The position numbers and the translations under genes are program-made. A model generated the notes under the pieces. The model did no database searches, was not told the origin of the DNA, and worked only from the letters and a program-made list of their open reading frames with translations. Below are positions 52,647 through 61,639 of a stretch of DNA of 64,000 nt, piece after piece. Source of the stretch: Mesotoga infera (GTDB taxonomy: Bacteria > Thermotogota > Thermotogae > Petrotogales > Kosmotogaceae); assembly GCF_900157305.1 (NCBI RefSeq), contig NZ_LS974202.1:2232001-2296000 (forward strand). Reading direction: 5' to 3'. Position 1 is the first letter of the stretch. Each line of letters starts with the position of its first letter.

Positions 52647-55600
52647 TCAATTGTATTCATTCAGAAGCACTGGGTTACCTGCCGATAGAACATCGTAAAT
52701 TAGCAGTCTGTTTCCTGCCCTTATGGCGAGAAGTCTTCCGGAGACCCTTATCTCATCGACCTGCGAAATCTCTATATCCCTCAAAATAACAGGTTGAGAC
52801 GTACTGGTAACGTCTATTATCGAAACCCCTTTGTCTGTTATGGCGAAGACTATGTTGTTCGATACCAGAAGCTTCAAGACTATGTAGTATTTCCCTAGAT
52901 TGCTCCTGATGGATCGGGAAAGATCTATCATTTTAAGTCCCCCGTCTATGCCGGCCTCTCCAGAGAAAACCAGGTTCTGAACGACAACGACAGATCTGGC
53001 GTAACCGCTGAGAGAGACCGTGAATCTCGAAGAGACATCCACATACGAAGTGCCGCTTCTCTCAAGCACCTTTATTCCTGAGAGCGCATCGGCGAGATAA
53101 ATCCTCGAAAGATCCTCGCTGACAAACATATCGACCGGTGTTGTCCAGTCCCTGAATACGCTTTCGCTCCTTGTCGGTACTCCTCTATTGTCAAGCGAGA
53201 TCCTGAGAACCACTGCGGCGCTCTTAGTATCTAGCAGCCAGAGATAACCGCCTGCCAGTACGAGTGTTTCGGGACTGGTTCCCGTGTTCAGACTCGAAAC
53301 CGTCTCGATGGTGTTTCCGCTTACCCTCAGTGTCACGAGTCTTCCGGTGTCATCAACCATATAGATCAGATCGCCGTTGATTACAGGTGAAACCTTTCCC
53401 TGGTACTGGTAGGGGTTCTTTATCACACTGACTATTCCGGATGTATTATCCATAGTGATAACATTCAAAGTGCCATTGACGTACACAGCAACCGTGCTGG
53501 TATCGGAAACATGGACAGGCCAGCTCTCGGTGGAGAACTGCCAAACCGGTGATGTGGAAACCAGATTGCTCCCATCCCACAACTCAACCTTCCAGAAGTA
53601 GGTGGTTTCCTTCTCCAGTTCACCTGTGTAAGTAAAGGTGCTGGAGCTAGAGGTCCCGACCATCGGCAGGAACGATCTTGAAGTGCCGAGATATATTCTG
53701 AACTCGCCACCGGTCGCTCCCTGCATTCGCCAGGAAAGAATTGGTTTGATGCCTATCTCTTCACTCCCGTCCGATGGGGAAGGCGTATCGATCGTCACGA
53801 CTCTCTGGACCGCTGTGAAACGCCTTATAGGAGAATCGAGCGTTATCCTGCCGTCACTCACCCTGACGTACCAGCTATAGCTGTTGCCCGGTTCAAGATT
53901 GGTCACCGTGAAGGAGCTGTTTGTTATTCCCTCACCCATCAGAAGTAAATCGTTGTTTTTCCCAAAATATAAAGAGAAACTCAAACGGTCACCATCTATA
54001 TCACTGGCCGACCATCTAAGTTCGACGGAGCTCTGATCGACTACTTCTCCGTCTTGCGGTGCGGAAAGAGCTATCACCGGCGGGTTGTTTGTGGCTTCCA
54101 ATAAAACTTCGAACCTTCTGATCTCGCTCTTGGAAGTATTTCCGCTCACATCTGTGAGCTGTACATACCACTCGTATGACTTTCCTCCACCGAGACTTCC
54201 AGTAGTATAGGATCTAGAGTTAGGACCGATGATTATGGGAGTGAGTTTTCCGGCTTCCCCGAAGAAGAGTTCAGTACGTGAGATGTTGTTCAATTCACCC
54301 TGAACTTCCCAGCTCAGCGTGACTCCTGAAGTTTCTACTACCGAATTGTTCTGCGGAGACAGCAATGTTACGCTGTTACCTGAGCCTGCGAAAAATCCAA
54401 CGGGAAAACCTGCATATTCACGATCCCCATCGACAACTGATACGGCCCAGTAGTATAGCTTCCCTGTTTCAAGAGTTATCTCCGGCCTATAATTGACCTC
54501 CGTCGTTCTTTCCCTAACCAGTGGGTTGAAATCTCCGTCGTACAATCTGAATATGTAACCGTCACTGGCGCCTGCGTGCGACCATTCGAAGTTCCTATCA
54601 ACAGAGTAACGGCCGCCACTTGTTGGATAGATATATGTGATCTGCGAGTATCTGCTCTTAAAGGCGATAGAAGCCTTTCCTTCTTTGCCTCCGGGGTCGG
54701 TAGCCACGACCGTCAGGGTATAATCCCTACCTTCCTCAATCCGTTCAACTCTGTAGGAGAGCAGGTTGTTTCCACTTACCACAGGTGTTGCAATCTCCAT
54801 GCCCGTTTCATTGAGGAAAACGGACACGGAAAGATTTTCTCCTTCGGGATCATCGAGCTCCCAGGTGAATTGTAAAGGAGCGGTTACCCCTTCCAAGAGT
54901 GTTCCAGACGGTAAGGTGAAAGTTACTGCGGGCGATTGATTGCCTGTTGTGAAGATCCACTCAGGACTCTTATTTTTCTTTCCACCATCGTCGATAATTT
55001 CCACCCACCACCTGTATTCGCGGCCGGGTAGCAGTCGATCTACCACCACTGAGTTCGAACTTGTGTTCAGAACTTTCTCTTCGCCGCCATTAATTCGAAA
55101 GTGAACGATCGAACCGGCGACAGCGCCATCGATATCGCTGGCATCCCAGACAAGAGTAAGCCTGTCGGTTGAAACATCTACTGCACCATCCACAGGAGAC
55201 CTGGCTGCCGGGATCTCGGGCGGGTTGTTGAAAGTCTTGAAGGTCCTAACTTCACCCGTTCTAACTTCTTCACCAACCAGTAAATCTACACTCCAGTAAT
55301 ATCGTGTATTGCTCTGAAGCTCCTGGTTGACTTTCAGTGCCTTCTCCTTCACTGTTCTCTGGATGACTATCTCTTCCATTTTCGGATCTTTCGAAAGTGT
55401 GAATATATACTGGGCGTTTTCCGGTTCCTGATCTATCTTCCAGGTAAATTCGATGTTTCTTAGGGGTAATTCTGAAGCCTCGTGTTCCGGCAAAAGCAGG
55501 TTAACAACTTCGAGGGATTTCTTGCCAGTCTTAAAGACTCTTTCTGGGCTTCTGGCGAATGCTCCCTTTTCATCGCTTGCTATAACGTACCAACTATACT

Positions 55601-57125
55601 CTCTTTCCTCCTGGAGATCTCTGACAGTGAATCTTTCAATATCTATGTTTTCGAACACCTGCCGCTGTCCCGGCGAATTGATGTGTAACTGGTATGTGAG
55701 TTTATCACCGTCGCCATCGCTACCCGACCATTCGAAGGTCACCATCGTAGGCTCGACCGTACCATCGGTACCAGGTCTGGAAAGTACTACGGAAGGGGTA
55801 CTATTTCCAGGAGTTAGAAGTATCTCCTTTTCTGTCTGGGCACCCCGTCCGTCTTTTGAAACTACCTTGAGCATGTACTGTTTTCCGATGTTTAGACCCG
55901 AGAGAAATATGGAGGTCATCTTTCCCGACGCGATTCTCACCGGTGTCTCATTAACTTCTCCGAAGAAGACTTCGCTGGTGATTTCATCGCCATCTCTGTC
56001 TATGACGGTCCAGCTAACGGGAACACTGGTCGATGAGGTGGTAAGGTCTGGATACTGTATATCGATTACCGGTGCCCTGTTGGCAGTGGTGAAAGTCCAC
56101 TGATCGCTTTTCTTTTCCTTTCCGGAGGCGTCTCTTACAACGATGTACCAATTATAGGACGTGTGACCTTTTATTGATGGAACGACCATCTCCGTCTTGT
56201 TAGTTGTGCCGACCAGCGATGCTCTTGACTGTCCCTCGGCAATATATACATCGAAGAAGAGTCCGTCCGGGTAGTAGTCGAGAGGGAGAGAAGTTTTCCA
56301 GGAGAGCGAAGCAATATCGGCGTTAAAACCCGTCATGCCGTTTACCGGCATGACAGGCGATAGAGCCGGAAGCTCTGCGCGTATCTGGGTCGTGAAAGAG
56401 TCGGTCTTGGATACGGACTCGCCACCATAAGGATCCTTTGCGACAACTTTCCAGTAGTACTTTGTCGAGTAATCGAGTTTCTTGAGGGTGGAAATATCTA
56501 TCTCTGTGTCTTTAGTTCCTTTTAGAAGAAGATCTCTCTCGTCCAGTCTTGGTTCTCGCCCGAAGTAAACATCGTAGGTCAGCTCGTCGTTATCTAAATC
56601 GGAGGCCTTCCACTTAAGGACAAGATCCCTCAGAGCTACGTTGGCCGAATTCTGACTCGGCGGAATAAGCTCTGGTTTTTCTGGATATTGATTCATTAGA
56701 ACGAAAGTCCATACTTCGCTCTCTACGGACTTCCCGTTCTGGTTGTAAACACGAACCTTCCACCAGTACTGGGAGTGTGGTTCTACTGGATAGCGAAAAA
56801 CGAAGGAAAAGATTCCTTCGGACTGTGAAGTGAGGGTTCCCTCCACATCTTGGGCAAGCTTAACAAGGCTATTACGGTCTTCTCCTACAAACACTTCTGC
56901 CATCAAACCCTGTCTAGGTCTCTCATAGACGGCTTCCCATTTCAATTCTATAAACTTCTCAGCCAGGACCCTCTCTCCGTTTCTAGGGATGGGCGAAACG
57001 TTCGTGATCAATATTCTCGGTTCTGGAGCTGGCCAAAGAAAAAACACAGCCACGACAGCAGCTACTACGACGAAAAGAACTGTGATTATGACCGGCACAA
57101 CAGATGAGCCCCTGAAATACACCAC
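52647..57125 (-). CDS. giant membrane-anchored FN3-repeat protein with C-terminal propeller-like part
   Basis: A 1492-residue protein. An N-terminal membrane segment (residues about 9-31, VVPVIITVLFVVVAAVVAVFFLW) is followed by about 12 fibronectin type III-like repeats of 85-100 residues. Each shows the pattern Trp, Tyr-x-Trp-x-V and a final W/S-F-TT strand, and several have a DIDGD-type turn. The last 300 residues are different: short beta repeats such as GDLIYMVDDTGRLVTLRV, YIADAL-like SRIYLADALSGIKVL and KGVSIIDVTS suggest a beta-propeller (LVIVD-like). It has no enzyme motif. A surface or periplasmic binding or scaffold role fits. The GTG start lies behind GAGGAGGG. It sits between the metallophosphoesterase and peptide transporter genes, all in one direction. 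Confidence 0.8.
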   Translation of the reverse strand: MVYFRGSSVVPVIITVLFVVVAAVVAVFFLWPAPEPRILITNVSPIPRNGERVLAEKFIELKWEAVYERPRQGLMAEVFVGEDRNSLVKLAQDVEGTLTSQSEGIFSFVFRYPVEPHSQYWWKVRVYNQNGKSVESEVWTFVLMNQYPEKPELIPPSQNSANVALRDLVLKWKASDLDNDELTYDVYFGREPRLDERDLLLKGTKDTEIDISTLKKLDYSTKYYWKVVAKDPYGGESVSKTDSFTTQIRAELPALSPVMPVNGMTGFNADIASLSWKTSLPLDYYPDGLFFDVYIAEGQSRASLVGTTNKTEMVVPSIKGHTSYNWYIVVRDASGKEKKSDQWTFTTANRAPVIDIQYPDLTTSSTSVPVSWTVIDRDGDEITSEVFFGEVNETPVRIASGKMTSIFLSGLNIGKQYMLKVVSKDGRGAQTEKEILLTPGNSTPSVVLSRPGTDGTVEPTMVTFEWSGSDGDGDKLTYQLHINSPGQRQVFENIDIERFTVRDLQEEREYSWYVIASDEKGAFARSPERVFKTGKKSLEVVNLLLPEHEASELPLRNIEFTWKIDQEPENAQYIFTLSKDPKMEEIVIQRTVKEKALKVNQELQSNTRYYWSVDLLVGEEVRTGEVRTFKTFNNPPEIPAARSPVDGAVDVSTDRLTLVWDASDIDGAVAGSIVHFRINGGEEKVLNTSSNSVVVDRLLPGREYRWWVEIIDDGGKKNKSPEWIFTTGNQSPAVTFTLPSGTLLEGVTAPLQFTWELDDPEGENLSVSVFLNETGMEIATPVVSGNNLLSYRVERIEEGRDYTLTVVATDPGGKEGKASIAFKSRYSQITYIYPTSGGRYSVDRNFEWSHAGASDGYIFRLYDGDFNPLVRERTTEVNYRPEITLETGKLYYWAVSVVDGDREYAGFPVGFFAGSGNSVTLLSPQNNSVVETSGVTLSWEVQGELNNISRTELFFGEAGKLTPIIIGPNSRSYTTGSLGGGKSYEWYVQLTDVSGNTSKSEIRRFEVLLEATNNPPVIALSAPQDGEVVDQSSVELRWSASDIDGDRLSFSLYFGKNNDLLLMGEGITNSSFTVTNLEPGNSYSWYVRVSDGRITLDSPIRRFTAVQRVVTIDTPSPSDGSEEIGIKPILSWRMQGATGGEFRIYLGTSRSFLPMVGTSSSSTFTYTGELEKETTYFWKVELWDGSNLVSTSPVWQFSTESWPVHVSDTSTVAVYVNGTLNVITMDNTSGIVSVIKNPYQYQGKVSPVINGDLIYMVDDTGRLVTLRVSGNTIETVSSLNTGTSPETLVLAGGYLWLLDTKSAAVVLRISLDNRGVPTRSESVFRDWTTPVDMFVSEDLSRIYLADALSGIKVLERSGTSYVDVSSRFTVSLSGYARSVVVVQNLVFSGEAGIDGGLKMIDLSRSIRSNLGKYYIVLKLLVSNNIVFAITDKGVSIIDVTSTSQPVILRDIEISQVDEIRVSGRLLAIRAGNRLLIYDVLSAGNPVLLNEYN

Positions 57126-57185
57126 TGAATCCCTCCTCAGATACCCGGACCGTTGGACTCATTGGAAGGTCTTTCCAATAAGATT

Positions 57186-58451
57186 TTATACTTCAAAGAA
57201 AGTTCCATTTCTGGATGTCCTTTCAGCAAGGCGAACCGCACTAAGTTTTTTTATATGTTTGGATTGCACAAGAAACTCGTCATCGATCATTTCTATGGTA
57301 ATATAGCCTAACTCGACTCTTCTGGCAAAACCGTTGTCCGGGTTGTCATCTATTAATTCAACGACTGGCTTCCACGTCCCGGTGTTGGCGTAAAATTTTT
57401 CCTCTCCGTTGTTAGATACCATGCGAAGCACGTGTCGATGATTATGACCCATTATTACACCTTTAAGTTCACCTGGAACTATCGCTGGAGCGCCATTGCC
57501 ATAACCGGCGAAGTAGTCATTGTTCATTGCTTTTCTGAACCCTTTCATACCTTCGGCGCCCAACATTCTTCGGGCCTGTCTGTACAAATTGTCGGTCTTT
57601 CTGAATTTGCGTGTTGCCATGACCATCCTGACCATAAAATCGCCCAGCTTCATGCCACCATGACGGTTGATAAAAAGTCCTGCCAGAATCTTCAATACTG
57701 GCCAGTTTTTATCAATCCAGACCTTAGCGAAGGGCGTTTTTAGAAGTTTCACGAAGTTTTTAGACCACTCTTCCTGAAGATCAACATTTATATCAAATGT
57801 CCTTCTAATAAAATCGAACCACTGAAAAACATCCAACGTCGGATGTATGTTCTGATAGTCCCTGACCGATTGTTCCGGCAGTTCAGCCCTCATCAGCAGA
57901 GGATCGAAATTTTCCATCATGAAACGTGCCATGAAATCACCGAACGGTTGCTCCAGCTGGCCGGTTTTCCTGTTTATAAAGAAACGGTTGACAATATCAT
58001 ACTGGTTTCCATGAATGGCAAGCGTTTTGAACTGTCTGTCGAGATAGTAAGGCACGATCTTCACCTTTTCGTTCCCACCGAGGATTTGTCGTACTCTTTC
58101 GCGGAGTTCCTCTTTGAACAGAAGGAAAGAGTCGTGATTTCCGATTATGTATATAAGATCTCCAGTCTTGCTGAACTCTCTGAAAACTTTGAAAACATCT
58201 CTATGTCGTTCCTCTATCCTGTCGATCAATGAGACGTCTAGACTTTCCAGAAGCTCTTCATAGGAGACCATACCCTTCTCCTTCACTTTTTCAGAAGTTA
58301 GAAGCTCCAGTCCATCCCCAACGATGACTATCTCGTTGAAATTTTTTTTGCTTGAACTCTCAATGAGCTCGATAAGGTCTTCGTCAAACTTGAAATCGTC
58401 TTTGAGTGTACCGTCGCCAATATGAAGATCACTCAGATATAGCTTTTTCAT
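57186..58451 (-). CDS. metallophosphoesterase (calcineurin-like)
   Basis: A 421-residue phosphoesterase with a complete metal site: LYLSDLHIGDG at the N-terminus, VIVGDGLEL (about 48-56), IIGNHDS (about 103-109), AIHGNQYD (about 144-151) and IMGHNHRH (about 330). The region between about 155 and 320 is an insertion rich in Phe, Arg and Lys that is not part of the basic fold. Substrates may be nucleotides or phospholipid head groups; there is no signal peptide. I place the start at the ATG at 58451 because GGGAGGAATCG precedes it, seven codons after the longer frame begins. Confidence 0.85.
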   Translation of the reverse strand: MKKLYLSDLHIGDGTLKDDFKFDEDLIELIESSSKKNFNEIVIVGDGLELLTSEKVKEKGMVSYEELLESLDVSLIDRIEERHRDVFKVFREFSKTGDLIYIIGNHDSFLLFKEELRERVRQILGGNEKVKIVPYYLDRQFKTLAIHGNQYDIVNRFFINRKTGQLEQPFGDFMARFMMENFDPLLMRAELPEQSVRDYQNIHPTLDVFQWFDFIRRTFDINVDLQEEWSKNFVKLLKTPFAKVWIDKNWPVLKILAGLFINRHGGMKLGDFMVRMVMATRKFRKTDNLYRQARRMLGAEGMKGFRKAMNNDYFAGYGNGAPAIVPGELKGVIMGHNHRHVLRMVSNNGEEKFYANTGTWKPVVELIDDNPDNGFARRVELGYITIEMIDDEFLVQSKHIKKLSAVRLAERTSRNGTFFEV

Positions 58452-58556
58452 CGATTCCTCCCCATAATCCATATTACTCTATATTACTGGGGTTTTTTCA
58501 ATATTCTGTGAAAATGTGGATTCAAATAATGCCTGAAAAGTGAGAGAATAATAGAG

Positions 58557-59480
58557 ATGAACCTCTATTATGTCGTTGACCTTTTTTGTGCTTTGGCGTT
58601 CTTTTGGCTCGGACCTTTAGATTTTTTTACAGGACTTGGTTTGAGCCTCTTAATAAGTTTCTCGATGCGCGGTTATGAGGGAATAGTCCTGTCTAACAAG
58701 AAAAGACAGAAGGCTTCTACTCTCGGTTCGGCCGCACTGGTCTGTTTTTTTCTTCTCGTGATCCTACTTATCCGTAGGTCATCGATTCTCTCGGTTATGC
58801 CGGCAACAGTAACAATTTTTTTCAGACACGCGATACTGTTCAGATTAGGCCATTTCAACTTTGATGAGTCACAACTGATTGATATAGAAGGTCTTTCACT
58901 AGAAGAAATTCGGACTTATGACAGACTAAAAAGGCTTCTTGATGTTTTAGTTGGAAGTCTTTTCTTTATTATCTTTTCACCTCTCTTAATTTTAATTGGC
59001 TTGATCTCGCTCATTACCGGTGGTCGGCAGGTTTTTATCAGTCAGGACCGGGTCGGAAAAAACGGGTTACTTTTCAAGATGTACAAATTCAGGACTTACG
59101 GTACCAGAGACGGTCGAAACGAAATCACAATTCTGGGGCGCGTGTTAAGACCGCTTCGGCTAGATGAACTACCCCAGATAGTGAATATAATCAAAGGTGA
59201 TATGAGTCTAGTCGGTCCCAGACCTGAACTGCCATCCTTTCACAGACTGGGAATCGACAATATACCAGACTACTCTCTAAGGTTGTTAGTGAGACCGGGA
59301 TTGACTGGCTGGGCGCAGATCAACTACAAATACACCGTAACGGTCGAGGAATACAGAATCAAAACGGCCTACGATCTTTACTACGTGGCTAGAAGATCTT
59401 TCTGTCTCGACTTGAAATGCCTCTTGAAGACTCCCTATGCACTGGCAGTGACTGTTTTCGAAAGAGAAAACGACCAATAA
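58557..59480 (+). CDS. undecaprenyl-phosphate sugar-1-phosphate transferase (bacterial sugar transferase family)
   Basis: A 307-residue membrane enzyme. The N-terminal part has about four hydrophobic helices (residues 5-95). The catalytic domain begins with KRLLDVLVGSLFFIIFSPLLILI and shows QDRVGKNGLLFKMYKFRT, LRPLRLDELPQIVNIIKGDMSLVGPRPE and GLTGWAQINYKY, the classical WcaJ/PglC-type blocks. It transfers a sugar phosphate to a lipid carrier, the first step in making surface polysaccharide. The N-terminal CoA-binding-like domain of longer relatives is missing. It is a single gene here. Confidence 0.9.
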   Translation: MNLYYVVDLFCALAFFWLGPLDFFTGLGLSLLISFSMRGYEGIVLSNKKRQKASTLGSAALVCFFLLVILLIRRSSILSVMPATVTIFFRHAILFRLGHFNFDESQLIDIEGLSLEEIRTYDRLKRLLDVLVGSLFFIIFSPLLILIGLISLITGGRQVFISQDRVGKNGLLFKMYKFRTYGTRDGRNEITILGRVLRPLRLDELPQIVNIIKGDMSLVGPRPELPSFHRLGIDNIPDYSLRLLVRPGLTGWAQINYKYTVTVEEYRIKTAYDLYYVARRSFCLDLKCLLKTPYALAVTVFERENDQ

Positions 59481-59503
59481 AAAGAGGAGCCTCACCGGCT
59501 CCC
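59479..59503 (-). terminator. bidirectional terminator between sugar transferase and hndD
   Basis: The stem GGAGCC / GGCTCC, extended by one pair, with a five-base loop is followed by TCTTTTTATT on the minus strand. It lies 20-45 bases after the hndD stop and directly at the sugar transferase stop. Confidence 0.75.
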
Positions 59504-59524
59504 CTATTATATCGAATAAATCTC

Positions 59525-61285
59525 TCAACCCTTGGATACTTCTTCCAGTTCCTTCTTTCTCTCTATTACACTCTTCTGGTTATTCTTATAATGAGTATGG
59601 AGGAGTTCGTGAGAGAGATGACCTAGAGGTTTGCCAAGATACTCTTCATATATCTTGGTTATGGCGGGGTTTTCGTGAGATTTTCTGATCTTAGAGTCTC
59701 TATCGATGTTGTAGATTGCCTCCATCCTCTTCTGAAGATAACCGGGCTTGCTCGACTTTGGCTGGCCACCTCCGCCTATACAACCACCGGGACAGGCCAT
59801 GACTTCGACAAAGTGGTAGAATTTCTCTCCCGAGCGTATTTTATCCATTAACTGTACGACGTTGCTACCGCCGTGAACTACGGCAACTTTCACTTTTGTA
59901 CCTTTCATATCGATCTCGGCCTCTTTAACTCCGTCGAAACCTCTGGCAAATTCGAAATCGAGTTTAGGAAGTTCCTCACCGGTGTACAACTCATAAGCCG
60001 TTCTAAGGGCAGCCTCCATAACTCCTCCGGTTGTTCCGAAAATCGCGGCGGCTCCTGTGGAGATTCCCAGGGGTATATCATAAGGTTCCTCTTCGAGCGA
60101 TTCGTAGGGTATCTTGTACATCTTGATCAATTTAGCCAGCTCTCTGGTTACAATAACAGCGTCGGTTGTCTGCATGCCCCTTACCGAAAGAGTTTCTCTA
60201 CTCTTTTCATCTTTTTTTGCTGTACAGGGCATTATCGAGACCAGATAGATATCTTCGGGTTTCTTCCCGATCTTCTCGGCGAAATATGTCTTAATAAGCG
60301 CGCTCATCATTTCCTGAGGTGACTTGGCCGATGAAAGATTCTGGGTAAATTCCGGGTAGAGTTTCTCCATCATGTTGACCCATCCTGGACAGCAGGAGGT
60401 GAACATTGGGAATTTACCGCCCTCTTTCACCCTTTCAAGGAGTTCCGAACCCTCTTCAATTATCGTGAGGTCAGCCGTGAAATTTGTATCGAAGACATAA
60501 TCAAACCCCAATTTTCTCAGTGCGGCGACCATCTTGTCAGTACTTATCGATCCGGGTAGCTCGCCGAACTCTTCCGAAAGTGCGACACGGACCGATGGAG
60601 CCGTCTGGGCAACCAGAACCTTGTCGTGTTTGCGAAGAGCGGTGATGACATCTCTGAATTCCATTCTTTCGGTTATCGCACCGACAGGGCAGGCAACGGA
60701 ACACTGTCCACAATTAATACAATCCGTAGCGGCGATAGGTGCTCCTAGAGCCGGGAGTGGAAGCACGTGGTAGCCCCTGTTGACTGGCGATAGTATCGAC
60801 AACCCCTGAAGCTCATCGCAAGCCCTGACGCATCTTCCACAATCTATACACTTGTTCATATCCCTGAAGAGTGATGGACTGGAAATGTCGTAAGGAACAT
60901 TCCTCAAAGTCTTGGGGAATATATCCTTCACATCGTATTGGTATATTAGGTCCTGAAATTCACATCTGCCGTTGACATCACAGGTCATACACTCGTTCGG
61001 GTGATTGGAAAGAAGAAGACCAAGATTGAACCTTACAGCTTTGTTCACTCTCTCAGAACTTGTCTTGATTTTCATTCCATCCGACACCTGTGTCGCGCAG
61101 GCCGGTGAAAGATTCCTCGCTCCCTCAACTTCAACAACACAGACTCTGCACGAACCTACGACAGATAGGGACGGATGGTAGCAAAGCGTTGGGATGTTAA
61201 TCCCGGCGTCACGGCAGGCTTCAAGAATACTCTGATTTTCCTTTACTTGGTAATCCTTGCCGTTGATGGTGATAGTAACGGGCAC
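59525..61285 (-). CDS. hndD: [FeFe] hydrogenase catalytic subunit (HndD)
   Basis: A 586-residue [FeFe] hydrogenase, the usual length of HndD. In order: N-terminal [2Fe-2S] (C35, C46, C49, C63), the His-ligated [4Fe-4S] cluster (H95, C99, C102, C108), two [4Fe-4S] clusters (C146-C156 and C189-C199) and the H-cluster domain with TSCCPGW (C298/C299), MPCTAKK (C354) and MACPGGCIGGGGQ (C498, C502). The C-terminal [2Fe-2S] extension of the Thermotoga HydA subunit is absent. It should form the NAD(P)H/ferredoxin-linked hydrogenase with hndA-hndB-hndC at 31495-34183. A strong AAGGAGGTGC ribosome site precedes the ATG. No maturation genes (hydE, hydF, hydG) are in the window. Confidence 0.95.
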   Translation of the reverse strand: MPVTITINGKDYQVKENQSILEACRDAGINIPTLCYHPSLSVVGSCRVCVVEVEGARNLSPACATQVSDGMKIKTSSERVNKAVRFNLGLLLSNHPNECMTCDVNGRCEFQDLIYQYDVKDIFPKTLRNVPYDISSPSLFRDMNKCIDCGRCVRACDELQGLSILSPVNRGYHVLPLPALGAPIAATDCINCGQCSVACPVGAITERMEFRDVITALRKHDKVLVAQTAPSVRVALSEEFGELPGSISTDKMVAALRKLGFDYVFDTNFTADLTIIEEGSELLERVKEGGKFPMFTSCCPGWVNMMEKLYPEFTQNLSSAKSPQEMMSALIKTYFAEKIGKKPEDIYLVSIMPCTAKKDEKSRETLSVRGMQTTDAVIVTRELAKLIKMYKIPYESLEEEPYDIPLGISTGAAAIFGTTGGVMEAALRTAYELYTGEELPKLDFEFARGFDGVKEAEIDMKGTKVKVAVVHGGSNVVQLMDKIRSGEKFYHFVEVMACPGGCIGGGGQPKSSKPGYLQKRMEAIYNIDRDSKIRKSHENPAITKIYEEYLGKPLGHLSHELLHTHYKNNQKSVIERKKELEEVSKG

Positions 61286-61335
61286 CTATAGCACCTCCTT
61301 AGAGAATCTTCAACAGATATATTGAACGTAAAAGA

Positions 61336-61366
61336 TTGTGATTTTTCTATCAAGTTGATTCTAGCA
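61336..61366 (-). promoter_or_regulatory. promoter of hndD with a Rex-like operator
   Basis: On the minus strand an extended -10 TGCTAGAAT (61358-61366) predicts transcription from about 61351. A palindrome-like sequence TTGTGA-N6-TATCAA occupies 61336-61353 (written on the plus strand), overlapping that start. It matches 10 of 12 half-site positions of the Rex pattern TTGTGA-N6-TCACAA and lies in the same place as the site in front of hndA. Confidence 0.5.
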
Positions 61367-61572
61367 CAAGCGGTGCACAATATGCCAGATAAAAGGTTAA
61401 AATTATTATATCAAAATAAATGCATGGCCAGTTCGAAGGCCTTGAAAAAAAACAGCCTTGGACTCGATAGATGTTAGTAAATGAACTACTGGTCATAACT
61501 GCCAGAACTAGTTGGTCTAGCCAGGCGAACAATCTACGGTCAGTTTGGTGTCATAATAATAGAGACTTCTCT

Positions 61573-61600
61573 TTGGCAAGATATCGGAGAAGATTATAAT
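61573..61600 (+). promoter_or_regulatory. promoter of the seven-repeat surface protein
   Basis: TTGGCA at 61573-61578, a 16-base spacer and TATAAT at 61595-61600 form a good sigma-70-type promoter 40 bases before the ATG at 61640. The rest of the 354-base gap 61286-61639 holds the hndD promoter and nothing else recognised. Confidence 0.65.
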
Positions 61601-61639
61601 GCTATTGTACAGTTTTCTCTTCTATGGAGGTTGTGCGGT

